Source of the DNA: Clostridiales bacterium
GTDB taxonomy: Bacteria; Bacillota; Clostridia; Peptostreptococcales; Anaerovoracaceae
DNA: 8,949 bases
Assembly (NCBI GenBank): GCA_003542355.1
Contig: DPKU01000073.1
Location: 1-8,949, forward strand
Direction: 5' to 3'
Shown: in pieces, positions 1 to 6,528 of the stretch
Layout of the letters: every line of letters begins with the position of its first letter
Numbering within the stretch: position 1 is the first letter of the stretch
Program-made: the position numbers and the translations under genes
The notes under the pieces: generated by a model
Told to the model about the DNA's origin: nothing
The model's database searches: none
Seen by the model: the letters and a program-made list of their open reading frames with translations, nothing else

Positions 1-261
1 GATTTTGTCTTCGCCTGGAATACAGCGCAGATCCAGGTGATGCCGGCAGAAGATGCTGTTCGGATCCTGTATGGCACAGAATTATCCCAGGCGGAAGACA
101 AAATGGCCTTTCTCGAAGAAAAAACGGACGATTATAAAGAAAAGGCTGGCATGAGCGCTTTTCTTGCCAGAGGCTATGTGGATAAGATCATCTCCCCGGC
201 CGATACGCGAAAATATGTGATCGGAGCGCTGGAAATGCTCTCCGACAAACGGGATTACTAA
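1..261 (+). CDS. mmdA: Acyl-CoA carboxyltransferase, MmdA/PccB type, C-terminal fragment (5' end outside window)
   Basis: Only the last 86 residues are present; the reading frame is open from base 1 and ends at the TAA at 259-261. The fragment shows the end of the crotonase-fold carboxyltransferase C-domain: a start like DFVFAWNTAQIQVM, then a charged helix, then ARGYVDKII-SPADTRKYVIGALEML near the stop. That ending (RGYVD.I..P.DTR...I.ALEML) is typical of methylmalonyl-CoA decarboxylase alpha, propionyl-CoA carboxylase beta and the transcarboxylase 12S subunit. These enzymes move a carboxyl group between an acyl-CoA and carboxybiotin. The genes that follow (OadG-like, biotin carrier, OadB-like) point to the alpha subunit of a Na+-translocating decarboxylase, most likely for methylmalonyl-CoA. 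The substrate-defining N-terminal part is missing, so glutaconyl-CoA or another acyl-CoA cannot be excluded. The family assignment is firm; the substrate is inference. Confidence 0.85.
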   Translation, partial: DFVFAWNTAQIQVMPAEDAVRILYGTELSQAEDKMAFLEEKTDDYKEKAGMSAFLARGYVDKIISPADTRKYVIGALEMLSDKRDY

Positions 262-273
262 GGAGATCGAAAA

Positions 274-576
274 ATGACACTGGCAGAGATTTTCACGAAA
301 GCGATCATGAACACGATATTGGGGATGGGCGTTGTATTTTCTGTGCTCATTTTTATTTCGTTCATCATATCACTGTTCAAATATCTTCCCGGCCTGCTTG
401 AGGGGCGAAAAAACAAGAAACAGCCGGTCGATGTCGCGGCTCTGTCGGAGCCGGAGGAAACGATATCGGGTGATCCGGTGCTGGCTGCGGTGATCACTGC
501 AGCGGTCCACGCATTTTTGAACGAAGAAACTGTCACAACGGATGCATATGTAGTACGGTCGATCCGACGCATCTGA
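274..576 (+). CDS. oadG: Small membrane subunit of sodium-pump decarboxylase (OadG/MmdD family)
   Basis: This 100-residue protein has one strong N-terminal membrane segment (about residues 9-31, rich in Ile, Val and Phe with a GMGVVF turn). A basic stretch follows (GRKNKK, about 44-49), then an acidic linker, then a C-terminal helix with VLAAVITAAVHAFL and the ending YVVRSIRRI. That single-span architecture and the A.I.AA...FL plus V.RSIRR ending match the gamma/delta subunits of oxaloacetate and methylmalonyl-CoA decarboxylases. In those complexes the subunit anchors and assembles the soluble carboxyltransferase onto the membrane beta subunit. The ATG lies just after an AAGGAGAT ribosome site that overlaps the end of the upstream gene, leaving a 12-base gap. 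The family is poorly conserved, so the call rests on architecture, the C-terminal motif and the context. Confidence 0.85.
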   Translation: MTLAEIFTKAIMNTILGMGVVFSVLIFISFIISLFKYLPGLLEGRKNKKQPVDVAALSEPEETISGDPVLAAVITAAVHAFLNEETVTTDAYVVRSIRRI

Positions 577-625
577 TCCGCCAGACATTCAATAGTATCA
601 AAAACTTTTATCAAAGGAGATAACG

Positions 626-988
626 ATGGAAACGTATTCGGTAACAGTCAACGGAATCACCTACGAAGTACAGGTGGAAAAGAAGGGTAGCACCAGCGCG
701 TCTGCGTCTGTTCCCAGGGCATCTGCCGCTCCGGCTCCCCAGGAAGCGAAAAAAACGACTTCGGTCTCAGTCGAAGGAGAAAGGATCACAGCCGGCGCAG
801 CCGGCAAGGTCTGGAAGATTGTTGTGGTCGAAGGCCAGACCGTTAAGTCCGGCGACACGATCGTGATCCTGGAAGCCATGAAAATGGAGATCCCTGTGGT
901 CGCCCCCAGAAACGGTGTGATCGGTCAGATCGTCATCTCCGAAGGAAGTCCCGTGGAAGCCGGAGACCTGCTGGCGACCATCAATTGA
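626..988 (+). CDS. mmdC: Biotin carboxyl carrier protein of the decarboxylase/transcarboxylase (MmdC/GcdC/1.3S type)
   Basis: This is a 120-residue free-standing biotin carrier. Residues 1-20 form the short N-terminal strand region seen in this family (YSVTVNGITYEV). Residues about 21-50 are a flexible Ala/Pro/Ser/Lys linker. Residues about 51-120 form a biotinyl-lipoyl domain with the EAMKM motif at 83-87, so Lys86 is the predicted biotinylation site. Flanking hammerhead features (VEGQTVKSGD before, SEGSPVEAGD after) are complete. It would shuttle CO2 as carboxybiotin between the carboxyltransferase active sites and the membrane subunit. It is the only biotin domain in the window, and the downstream 5S-type protein lacks one, so it probably serves both carboxyltransferases. 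An AAGGAGAT ribosome site lies a few bases before the ATG. Confidence 0.95.
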   Translation: METYSVTVNGITYEVQVEKKGSTSASASVPRASAAPAPQEAKKTTSVSVEGERITAGAAGKVWKIVVVEGQTVKSGDTIVILEAMKMEIPVVAPRNGVIGQIVISEGSPVEAGDLLATIN

Positions 989-1030
989 CGGAAGATGCTT
1001 TCGACGTGCACCGTATAACGGAGGACAACT

Positions 1031-2158
1031 GTGAGTTATATCAGTGAAACACTGGGAAATTTACTGCAGCAGACTGCTTTTCTCAACCTGAGCGTGGGAA
1101 ATCTGGTGATGATCATCGTAGCTTGCGGATTCTTGTATCTGGCGATCGCCAAGGGATATGAGCCGCTTCTGCTGGTGCCCATCGCTTTCGGAATGCTGCT
1201 GGTGAACATCTATCCCCCGATCATGGATGCAGGGGGCTTGCTTCATTATTTTTATCTGCTGGACGAGTGGGCGATCCTGCCATCACTTATATTCATGGGT
1301 GTTGGCGCATTGACGGACTTCGGCCCGCTCATCGCCAATCCCAAGAGCTTTTTGCTGGGTGCTGCGGCCCAATTCGGCATTTATGCCGCATACATGGGGG
1401 CGATGCTCCTGGGCTTTGAAGACAAAGCTGCTGCTGCCATTTCCATCATCGGAGGCGCTGATGGTCCAACATCCATCTTTCTGGCAAGCAAGCTGGGCCA
1501 GGTGGCTCTGATGGGACCCATCGCCGTGGCGGCGTATTCCTATATGGCCCTGGTTCCGATCATTCAGCCCCCCATCATGAAAGCACTGACAACCAAAGAA
1601 GAGCGCATGATCAAAATGGATCAGCTCCGACACGTGAGCAAGGTGGAAAGGATCTGTTTTCCCATCGTGGTCACGGTCGTGGTGTGTTCCATTTTGCCCT
1701 CCACCGCGCCATTGGTGGGCATGCTGATGCTGGGGAATCTGTTCCGGGAAAGCGGCGTCGTTCGCCAGCTGACAGAAACCGCATCCAACGCACTCATGTA
1801 TATCGTAGTAATCCTGCTTGGGACATCTGTTGGTGCCACTACTTCCGCAGAAGCATTTCTGAACTTGTCCACGATCAAGATCGTCGTTTTGGGGCTGGTC
1901 GCCTTTTCTTTCGGGACCGCATCCGGGGTCATATTCGGCAAGATCATGTGCAAGCTCAGCGGTGGCAAAGTCAATCCGCTCATCGGATCAGCCGGCGTTT
2001 CAGCCGTGCCCATGGCGGCCAGAGTATCACAAAAAGTCGGTGCTGAGGCAGATCCCACCAACTTTTTACTCATGCATGCAATGGGGCCCAATGTAGCAGG
2101 GGTCATCGGAACCGCTATTGCAGCCGGTACGTTCATGGCGATGTTCGGCGTTCGGTAG
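1031..2158 (+). CDS. oadB: Sodium-translocating decarboxylase beta subunit (OadB/MmdB/GcdB)
   Basis: This 375-residue polytopic membrane protein decarboxylates carboxybiotin and couples that to Na+ export. The start is GTG, supported by GGAGG at 1020-1024. Family hallmarks are complete: GGADGPTSIF at 141-150, AAYSYMALVPIIQPP around 167-181, GNLFRESGVV at 235-244, and NPLIGSAGVSAVPMAARV at 315-332. By alignment from memory with Klebsiella OadB, Asp144, Tyr171, Asn315, Gly319 and Ser324 correspond to its functionally important Asp203, Tyr229, Asn373, Gly377 and Ser382. All are retained, so the pump looks active. It is slightly shorter than the Klebsiella protein, as is common for MmdB and GcdB forms. 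It sits between the biotin carrier and the 5S-type carboxyltransferase. Whether it runs as a decarboxylase or in reverse as a Na+-driven carboxylase cannot be read from the sequence. Confidence 0.95.
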   Translation: MSYISETLGNLLQQTAFLNLSVGNLVMIIVACGFLYLAIAKGYEPLLLVPIAFGMLLVNIYPPIMDAGGLLHYFYLLDEWAILPSLIFMGVGALTDFGPLIANPKSFLLGAAAQFGIYAAYMGAMLLGFEDKAAAAISIIGGADGPTSIFLASKLGQVALMGPIAVAAYSYMALVPIIQPPIMKALTTKEERMIKMDQLRHVSKVERICFPIVVTVVVCSILPSTAPLVGMLMLGNLFRESGVVRQLTETASNALMYIVVILLGTSVGATTSAEAFLNLSTIKIVVLGLVAFSFGTASGVIFGKIMCKLSGGKVNPLIGSAGVSAVPMAARVSQKVGAEADPTNFLLMHAMGPNVAGVIGTAIAAGTFMAMFGVR

Positions 2159-2175
2159 AAATAGAGGAGAGTACA

Positions 2176-3588
2176 ATGAATCAAGTAGAGAAGAAACCGG
2201 TAAAAATTACCGAGACCATACTGCGGGATGCTCATCAATCGCTGATCGCCACCCGCATGAGCACCGAAGAAATGCTTCCGATCCTGGAAAAAATGGATCG
2301 GATCGGCTATTATTCAGTGGAATGCTGGGGCGGCGCAACTTTCGATGCATCCTTGCGCTTTCTGAAGGAAGATCCCTGGGATCGACTGCGGATGCTCAAA
2401 AAAGGATTTCAGAATACCAAGCTGCAGATGTTGCTGCGGGGCCAGAATATTCTTGGGTATCGCCATTATGCCGACGATGTAGTGGCGTACTTTGTTCAGA
2501 AGTCCATCGCCAACGGCATCGATATCATGCGGATCTTCGATGCGTTCAATGACTTGCGGAACCTGGAAACCGCAGTGCGCGCCACAAAAAAAGAAGGAGC
2601 TCATGCGCAGATCGCCTTGTGCTACACCTTGGGGGATGCTTATACGCTGGACTATTGGAAAGATCTGGTTTGCCGCATCAGCGAAATGGGCGCGGACTCC
2701 ATCTGTATCAAAGATATGGCTGGGTTGTTGCTGCCTTATGCCGCCGAAGAACTGGTCCGGGCATTGAAAGAAACCTCTGAGATCCCCATCGACATTCACA
2801 GCCATTGCACAAGTGGAGTGGCACCCATTTCATATCTGAAAGCCATCGAGGCCGGATGCGATATCATCGATACCGCTATGTCTCCGTTCGCTATGGGCAC
2901 CAGCCAGCCAGCCACGGAGATCATGGTGGAAACACTGAAGGGGACTCCTTACGATACGGGTCTGGACCAGGTTCTTCTGGCCGAGATCGCAGATTATTTC
3001 CGGCCGTTCCAGGAAAATGCGTTGGAAACAGGTCTCCTGAATCCCAAGATGATGGGTGTGGATATCAAAACACTGCTGTATCAGGTTCCCGGCGGCATGC
3101 TGTCCAATCTGGTTTCCCAACTGGCAGAGCAAAATGCTTCGGATAGATATTACGAAGTGCTTGCAGAGATCCCAAGAGTACGCAAAGAACTTGGCGAACC
3201 GCCTCTTGTAACGCCCTCTTCTCAAATCGTCGGTACCCAGGCGCTCTTCAATGTGCTGACGGGAGAGCGCTATAAAATCGTGACGAAGGAAACCAAAGCT
3301 GTACTCATGGGTGAATACGGCCAGACAGTAAAGCCTTTTGATCCGGAAATACAAAAGAAAGTCATTGGCGACGCCGTGCCGATGACGCACCGGCCGGCGG
3401 ATGATCTGGCACCGGAGATGGAAAAATTGGAGAAGGAGATGGCCGAATGGAAACAGCAGGATGAAGACGTTTTGTCCTATGCGTTGTTTCCGCAGGTTGC
3501 CCTGGATTATTTTAAGTATCGCAAAGCGCAGCAGGACGGCATCGATCTGTCTATGGCAGATATGGAAAACGGAGCCTATCCGGTATAG
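2176..3588 (+). CDS. oadA: Oxaloacetate decarboxylase alpha / pyruvate carboxylase B / transcarboxylase 5S-type carboxyltransferase
   Basis: This 470-residue protein has an N-terminal HMGL-like TIM barrel (about 1-290) followed by the conserved PYC/OADA domain (about 300-450). Active-site landmarks are present: LRDAHQSL (16-23), with Asp18 as metal ligand; LLRGQNILGY; RIFDAFND (119-126); CIKDMAG with Lys179, the lysine that is carboxylated in this family; and DIHSHC with metal-binding His208 and His210. It would transfer CO2 between pyruvate/oxaloacetate and carboxybiotin. It ends after the PYC/OADA domain with no C-terminal biotinyl domain, unlike full-length OadA. This matches PycB-like or transcarboxylase 5S forms that depend on a separate carrier such as the one at 626-988. 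An AGAGGAGA ribosome site lies just before the ATG and 17 bases separate it from oadB. Family certain; direction of reaction inferred. Confidence 0.93.
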   Translation: MNQVEKKPVKITETILRDAHQSLIATRMSTEEMLPILEKMDRIGYYSVECWGGATFDASLRFLKEDPWDRLRMLKKGFQNTKLQMLLRGQNILGYRHYADDVVAYFVQKSIANGIDIMRIFDAFNDLRNLETAVRATKKEGAHAQIALCYTLGDAYTLDYWKDLVCRISEMGADSICIKDMAGLLLPYAAEELVRALKETSEIPIDIHSHCTSGVAPISYLKAIEAGCDIIDTAMSPFAMGTSQPATEIMVETLKGTPYDTGLDQVLLAEIADYFRPFQENALETGLLNPKMMGVDIKTLLYQVPGGMLSNLVSQLAEQNASDRYYEVLAEIPRVRKELGEPPLVTPSSQIVGTQALFNVLTGERYKIVTKETKAVLMGEYGQTVKPFDPEIQKKVIGDAVPMTHRPADDLAPEMEKLEKEMAEWKQQDEDVLSYALFPQVALDYFKYRKAQQDGIDLSMADMENGAYPV

Positions 3589-3630
3589 CAGCGGTCTGAG
3601 CCATGCGGAAGCTGGAATATGGATCGCAAG

Positions 3631-3638
3631 AAGGAGGT
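3631..3638 (+). promoter_or_regulatory. Ribosome binding site fixing the ridA start
   Basis: AAGGAGGT is a full anti-Shine-Dalgarno match. It is 7 bases before ATG 3646, only 1 base before ATG 3640, and downstream of ATG 3619, so it selects 3646 as the start. Confidence 0.8.
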
Positions 3639-3645
3639 TATGATC

Positions 3646-4038
3646 ATGAAAAAAGAAATCATCTCAACGACGAAAGCACCAGCGCCTGTGGGCCCCTATT
3701 CAAACGTTGTCAAGTATGGGAACATGCTGTTTATCTCGGGTATGGCATCCGAGGACGCAACGACTGGAGAGATCCTTCACGGGACAGTGGCTGAGCAGAC
3801 AGAGAACATCATGAAAAATATCAAAGCGATCCTGGAGGATGTGGGCAGCAGTATGGGCATGGTGCTCAAGTGCAGCATTCATATGACACGGGCGGAGTAT
3901 TTTTCGGAAATGAACCAGGTCTATGCTTCTTATTTTGACAAAGCTGACGGCTATCCCGCCAGAGTTACGACTTTCGGCTCAGAAATGTATGACGGGCTGG
4001 ATGTGGAGATCGATGTGATCGCCGGCATCGAAGAGTGA
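3646..4038 (+). CDS. ridA: RidA (YjgF/YER057c/UK114) family imine/enamine deaminase
   Basis: This 130-residue protein is the usual length for the family. It starts MKKEIIST...APAPVGPYSN and has the later PARVTTF and VEIDVIAGI strands. Arg106 and Glu121 match the Arg and Glu that bind the carboxylate and activate water in active RidA. The enzyme hydrolyses 2-aminoacrylate or 2-iminobutanoate, reactive products of serine/threonine dehydratases, to pyruvate or 2-oxobutanoate. I chose ATG 3646 because AAGGAGGT at 3631-3638 lies 7 bases upstream and the protein then begins like canonical RidA; in-frame ATGs at 3619 and 3640 are badly placed. It is the last gene of the operon. The segment FGSEMYDGLD replaces the more usual V..LP.GA.., so it may belong to a less common subfamily with another substrate. 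Confidence 0.92.
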   Translation: MKKEIISTTKAPAPVGPYSNVVKYGNMLFISGMASEDATTGEILHGTVAEQTENIMKNIKAILEDVGSSMGMVLKCSIHMTRAEYFSEMNQVYASYFDKADGYPARVTTFGSEMYDGLDVEIDVIAGIEE

Positions 4039-4047
4039 TCGGATAAA

Positions 4048-4077
4048 AAAAAATCCCGGGTGATCCCGGGATTTTTT
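4048..4077. terminator. Bidirectional intrinsic terminator between ridA and nfnB
   Basis: A perfect 13-bp inverted repeat lies between the convergent stop codons at 4038 (ridA) and 4085 (nfnB). The left arm is 4048-4060 (AAAAAATCCCGGG), the loop is TGAT at 4061-4064, and the right arm is 4065-4077 (CCCGGGATTTTTT). The GC core followed by a T run serves the + strand operon. The A run on the other side (4045-4053) becomes a U run in the opposite transcript, so it also serves nfnAB. Confidence 0.9.
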
Positions 4078-4084
4078 AATGCAA

Positions 4085-5479
4085 TTACTGTGCTGCGTTC
4101 AATTCCTCGTTGATGGCTTTCGCGGCGCATTTGCCGGCGCCCATGGCCAGAATGACTGTTGCCGCACCGGTTACGGCGTCTCCGCCGGCATAGATGTGAT
4201 CTCTGCTGGTCTTGCCGGAAGGATCCTCGGCAACGATCCCGCCCCATTTCTGGGTTTCCAGACCTTTGGTCGTGGATTTGATCAGGGGATTCGGGGAAGT
4301 CCCGATGGCCATGATCACCGTATCCAAGGGGATGGTCCACTCAGAGCCCTCTACGGGTACCGGCCGTCTTCTGCCTGAATCATCCGGTTCGCCCAGCTCC
4401 ATTTTCAGGCACTCGATGCCTGTCACGCAGAGTTGTTCGTCGCCCAGGATCCGGACCGGATTGTTGAGAAGCTTGAAAATGATACCTTCTTCTTTGGCAT
4501 GTTCCACTTCTTCCGCTCTTGCCGGAAGTTCTTCTTCCGACCGCCGGTAGATGATGTATACCTCTTCGGCGCCCAGACGCTTGGCACAGCGCGCTGCATC
4601 CATCGCTACGTTGCCGCCGCCTACAACAGCGACCTTGTTGCTCTTCTTGATCGGCGTCGCAGTATCGGGCCGGTAGGCTTTCATTAAATTGACACGCGTC
4701 AAATACTCGTTGGCAGAATAAACACCTTTGAGATTTTCTCCCGGAATATGCATAAATGTGGGAAGGCCGGCCCCCGAACCGATAAAGACTGCCTCGAAGC
4801 CCTGTTCCTCCAAAAGCTCATCGACGCTCAGCGACTTTCCGATGACCATGTTGGTCCGGATGGTGACGCCGAGCTCTTTCAACACATCGATCTCTTTTTG
4901 AACGATGGCTTTGGGAAGTCTGAACTCCGGAATGCCATACACCAATACGCCGCCTGCGGTATGCAGCGCTTCGAAGATGGTGACATCGTAGCCTTTTTTT
5001 GCCAGATCGCCGGCACAGGTAAGTCCGGCAGGGCCCGAGCCGACCACGGCGACTTTGTGGCCGTTGGATTCCGGTTTAACAGGCTTTTCTTTCACTTTCT
5101 CGATATGGCGGTCTGCCACGAAGCGTTCGAGGCGGCCGATGCCTACCGGTTCGCCTTTGATCCCTCGAACGCAGACCAGTTCACACTGTGTTTCCTGGGG
5201 GCAGACTCTGCCGCATACTGCGGGAAGGGAACTGTCATTGGCAATGATCTGATACGCCTCTTCGAATTCTCCCTGCGCAGTTTTCATGATAAACGCCGGG
5301 ATGTTGATTTCAACAGGACATCCGGCGATACAGGGTCTGTGTTTGCAGTTGAGACAACGAGTGGCTTCGTCCAGGGCTTGCTCTTCGCTGTAACCCAGCG
5401 CAACTTCCTGGAAATTGCAGTTTCTCACATTGGGATCCTGGGCTGGCATTTCATTTTTTTTCAAGCTCATGTTGGCCAT
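4085..5479 (-). CDS. nfnB: NfnB-type large subunit of NADH-dependent ferredoxin:NADP+ oxidoreductase (GltD-like, annotated often as gltA)
   Basis: This 464-residue flavoprotein belongs to the glutamate synthase small-subunit family. The N-terminal domain has eight cysteines in two groups, C42/C45/C50/C54 (CLNCKHRPCIAGC) and C89/C93/C99/C103, typical for the two [4Fe-4S] clusters. An FAD dinucleotide fold begins at VVGSGPAG (146-152). The NADPH fold has GGGNVAMD (290-297) with the YRRSEEELPAR region after it, and the C-terminal FAD contact is YAGGDAVTGAATVILAMG. Start ATG 5479 is set by GGAGGTG 7 bases upstream, inside the end of nfnA. Only one base separates the two genes, implying translational coupling. 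Next to nfnA this is best read as NfnB, which with NfnA bifurcates electrons between NADPH, NAD+ and ferredoxin. A stand-alone glutamate synthase role is unlikely, as no GltB-type large subunit is seen here. Confidence 0.92.
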   Translation of the reverse strand: MANMSLKKNEMPAQDPNVRNCNFQEVALGYSEEQALDEATRCLNCKHRPCIAGCPVEINIPAFIMKTAQGEFEEAYQIIANDSSLPAVCGRVCPQETQCELVCVRGIKGEPVGIGRLERFVADRHIEKVKEKPVKPESNGHKVAVVGSGPAGLTCAGDLAKKGYDVTIFEALHTAGGVLVYGIPEFRLPKAIVQKEIDVLKELGVTIRTNMVIGKSLSVDELLEEQGFEAVFIGSGAGLPTFMHIPGENLKGVYSANEYLTRVNLMKAYRPDTATPIKKSNKVAVVGGGNVAMDAARCAKRLGAEEVYIIYRRSEEELPARAEEVEHAKEEGIIFKLLNNPVRILGDEQLCVTGIECLKMELGEPDDSGRRRPVPVEGSEWTIPLDTVIMAIGTSPNPLIKSTTKGLETQKWGGIVAEDPSGKTSRDHIYAGGDAVTGAATVILAMGAGKCAAKAINEELNAAQ

Positions 5480-5480
5480 T

Positions 5481-6323
5481 TTATTTCACCTCCATCTTGT
5501 AAAGATTGCAGACATCTTCGTGGCATTTCTGCTCGAAATCCCGATACATCATACCTCTTTGCATCGCTTCGTCAAAATTCACCTGATGCCCGTCAAAATC
5601 GGGTCCATCCACACAGGCAAACTTTGTTTCTCCGCCTACAGTCAGGCGGCAGCAGCCACACATGCCCGTCCCGTCAATCATGATGGAGTTCATGCTTACG
5701 ACGGTCTTGACCTCGTATTTTTTTGTCAACAGACTGACGAATTTCATCATGATGACCGGTCCGATGGCGATGACTTCGTCGTAGTGCTCGCCAGCATCCA
5801 GCAAGCTTTTCAGCGCATCGGTCACCAGGCCTTTTTCGCCATAGCTTCCATCATCGGTGACCATGATCATCCGGTCGCTGACTTTTTTGAATTCGTCTTC
5901 CAGTATGACCAGATCCTTCGTTTTAAATCCAACGATGGAATGAACAACAGTACCTTGCTCGTGCAGTTTTTTTGCGATGGGGTAAGCGATGGCAGATCCT
6001 ACGCCTCCGCCCACCACAGCGACTTTTTTAAGCCCCTCCACATGAGACGGTACGCCCAGCGGACCTACCAAGTCCTGCAGAGATTCCCCCTCTTGCTTGT
6101 GATTCAGGGCCTCTGTCGTTGCTCCGACGATTTGGAATATGATGGTGATGGAGCCCTTCTCTCGGTCGAAATCGGCGATGGTGAGAGGTATTCTCTCTCC
6201 ATTTTCGTCCACGCGAAGCATCACGAACTGCCCGGGCTCGCCTTTTGCGGCGATTGGGGGCGCATCGATCTCCATCATAGTTACTGTGGGGTTCAGATTC
6301 ACCTTCTTTAAAATTTTATACAC
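5481..6323 (-). CDS. nfnA: NfnA-type small subunit of NADH-dependent ferredoxin:NADP+ oxidoreductase (sulfide dehydrogenase/DHOD electron-transfer-like)
   Basis: This 280-residue protein has the ferredoxin-NADP+ reductase fold of the PyrK/SudB/NfnA group. An FAD-binding beta barrel has RIPLTIAD at 44-51. A nucleotide-binding domain begins with VVGGGVGSAIAYPIAK at 103-118. Near the C-terminus is the [2Fe-2S] region, DGTGMCGCC (217-225) and ACVDGPDFDGH (236-246). Cys222, Cys225 and Cys237, with Asp217 or a nearby acidic residue, fit the three-Cys plus one-Asp ligation described for NfnA. This subunit handles NAD(H) in the bifurcating complex, and NfnB handles NADP(H) and ferredoxin. The start is GTG (CAC on the + strand at 6321-6323), preceded by AAGGAGG with 7-base spacing. 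It is the first gene of a two-gene leftward operon with the promoter in 6324-6528. Confidence 0.93.
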   Translation of the reverse strand: MYKILKKVNLNPTVTMMEIDAPPIAAKGEPGQFVMLRVDENGERIPLTIADFDREKGSITIIFQIVGATTEALNHKQEGESLQDLVGPLGVPSHVEGLKKVAVVGGGVGSAIAYPIAKKLHEQGTVVHSIVGFKTKDLVILEDEFKKVSDRMIMVTDDGSYGEKGLVTDALKSLLDAGEHYDEVIAIGPVIMMKFVSLLTKKYEVKTVVSMNSIMIDGTGMCGCCRLTVGGETKFACVDGPDFDGHQVNFDEAMQRGMMYRDFEQKCHEDVCNLYKMEVK

Positions 6324-6344
6324 TGTATATCCTCCTTAACGATT

Positions 6345-6387
6345 TTTTCCTGACAGAGCCTTAACTCACCTTAGATATTCAGGAAAA
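6345..6387. repeat. 9-bp inverted repeat in the nfnA leader
   Basis: TTTTCCTGA at 6345-6353 and TCAGGAAAA at 6379-6387 are perfect reverse complements separated by 25 bases. The repeat lies between the nfnA ribosome site and its candidate promoter. It could be a regulator operator or a leader hairpin. The spacer contains a second CCTTAAC (6359-6365) and CCTTA (6369-6373), echoing CCTTAAC at 6334-6340 that overlaps the nfnA ribosome site. Confidence 0.5.
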
Positions 6388-6398
6388 TGAATTATGTT

Positions 6399-6427
6399 AT
6401 TTTATCACATGAGGAAAAAGATTGAAA
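6399..6427 (-). promoter_or_regulatory. Candidate SigA-type promoter for nfnAB
   Basis: On the - strand, TTTCAA (6427-6422) and TAAAAT (6404-6399) are 17 bases apart in an AT-rich stretch. The -10 matches 5 of 6 consensus bases but the -35 only 3 of 6. CATAAT at 6396-6391 is an alternative -10. A promoter must lie in this gap since nfnA is divergent from the next gene, but the exact boxes are tentative. Confidence 0.35.
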
Positions 6428-6470
6428 CCCTTCATTTAAGACAATAAATGACAAAAATGTAAAATAAAGC

Positions 6471-6499
6471 TTGACAAGATGCAAGGCCTTGTGTATGAT
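6471..6499 (+). promoter_or_regulatory. Near-consensus SigA promoter for the Tad-like operon
   Basis: TTGACA (6471-6476) matches the -35 consensus perfectly. It is followed, after exactly 17 bases, by TATGAT (6494-6499), a 5-of-6 match to the -10. Transcription would begin near 6506, giving a very short leader before the cpaB-like ATG at 6529 and leaving no room for a ribosome site ahead of the alternative ATG at 6511. Confidence 0.8.
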
Positions 6500-6528
6500 A
6501 ATGGAAGAAAATGGAAATGGAGGTGCGG

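Noticed and set aside
1621..2238. 205-codon - strand open frame opposite oadB
   Set aside because: It is antisense to a clearly conserved membrane subunit and spans into the next gene. No family features.
2314..3390. Two - strand open frames (163 and 186 codons) opposite the 5S-type carboxyltransferase
   Set aside because: Antisense to a gene with complete active-site motifs. Composition looks like a reverse translation artefact.
3619..3645. Upstream in-frame ATGs at 3619 and 3640 for ridA
   Set aside because: The ribosome site at 3631-3638 lies after the first and directly against the second. The 3646 start gives a canonical RidA N-terminus.
4085..5479. Reading the - strand gene as a true glutamate synthase small subunit
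   Set aside because: It is one base from an NfnA-type partner and no large glutamate synthase subunit is present, so NfnB fits better, though sequence alone does not prove bifurcation.
4748..6311. Long + strand open frames of about 311 and 298 codons across the nfn genes
   Set aside because: They lie antisense to nfnA and nfnB, whose motifs are unambiguous. They show no recognisable domain and lack convincing ribosome sites, so they are shadows of the codon pattern.
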